Below, piece by piece: positions 63,995 to 64,000 of a DNA stretch of 64,000 nucleotides (its first letter is position 1; each line of letters opens with the position of its first letter). Source of the DNA: Pseudophaeobacter flagellatus (GTDB lineage Bacteria; Pseudomonadota; Alphaproteobacteria; Rhodobacterales; Rhodobacteraceae); NCBI RefSeq assembly GCF_021228235.1, contig NZ_JAJQRG010000001.1, positions 372,001-436,000 on the forward strand, read 5' to 3'. Both the position numbers and the translations under genes were made by a program. A model generated the notes under the pieces. The model did no database searches. It worked only from the letters and a program-made list of their open reading frames with translations, and was not told the DNA's origin.

Positions 63995-64000
63995 GTCAAT

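Overview
The window is a high-GC chromosomal segment of an alphaproteobacterium, almost certainly a member of the Roseobacter group (Rhodobacterales). The assignment is inferred from gene content: an AcnB aconitase, a two-subunit ComD/ComE-type decarboxylase, a BCCT transporter, a PhaC/PhaZ/PhaP/PhaR polyhydroxybutyrate system with CTGC-N3-GCAG operators, a PutA without an N-terminal DNA-binding domain beside a divergent Lrp/AsnC activator, an LdtR-type MarR regulator and glutamine-synthetase-like gene pairs. I cannot fix genus or species from this alone. Almost all of the window reads as ordinary core chromosome. Only the last ~2.7 kb, after a tRNA-Leu gene, looks like accessory DNA.

Layout. 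0-6 kb: acnB, comE/comD and a BCCT transporter, all on the minus strand. 6-14 kb: an AhpD-like peroxidase, a MATE pump, aspartate aminotransferase, an XRE regulator, sdhE, ldtR, glyoxalase, and thyA-folA. 14-17.7 kb: cold-shock protein, an ArsC-like reductase, and a four-gene minus-strand operon that matches the recently described bufferin (gig) copper-responsive RiPP systems: DUF2282 precursor, DUF692/MNIO enzyme, DUF2063 partner, DoxX membrane protein. 17.8-23.9 kb: thrS, a DUF4105 membrane protein, two alpha/beta hydrolases, a VOC protein and a DUF6151 protein. 23.9-29.6 kb: PHB metabolism, with phaZ divergent from phaC, then phaP and phaR; candidate PhaR operators lie before phaC, phaP and phaR.

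29.7-39.6 kb: a DegT-type aminotransferase, then a minus-strand block with an FAD amine/amino-acid oxidase, two glutamine-synthetase-like ligases, a class I glutamine amidotransferase and a complete polar-amino-acid ABC transporter. It reads as import of an amine or amino acid, gamma-glutamylation, oxidation and deglutamylation, resembling the Puu putrescine pathway, but the substrate cannot be read from sequence. 39.7-41.4 kb: an overlapping trio of two TerB-domain proteins and a PhnD-like protein without a signal peptide. 41.5-47 kb: DUF1330, valS, and an Lrp regulator divergent from a group IV ornithine/lysine decarboxylase.

47-50.5 kb: an orphan form II CoxL-like molybdenum hydroxylase subunit overlapping a DUF2235 hydrolase, followed by intergenic palindromes and a heptamer tandem repeat. 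50.7-56.2 kb: PaaI thioesterase, metF divergent from metR, an MDR oxidoreductase, suhB and a rhomboid protease. 56.3-61.1 kb: putA divergent from putR, then a TPR protein. 61.3-64 kb: tRNA-Leu(UAA) followed at once by a tyrosine integrase, a small lipoprotein, gene-poor DNA and an unrecognised protein at the right edge. This is the left end of an integrated element whose right end is outside the window.
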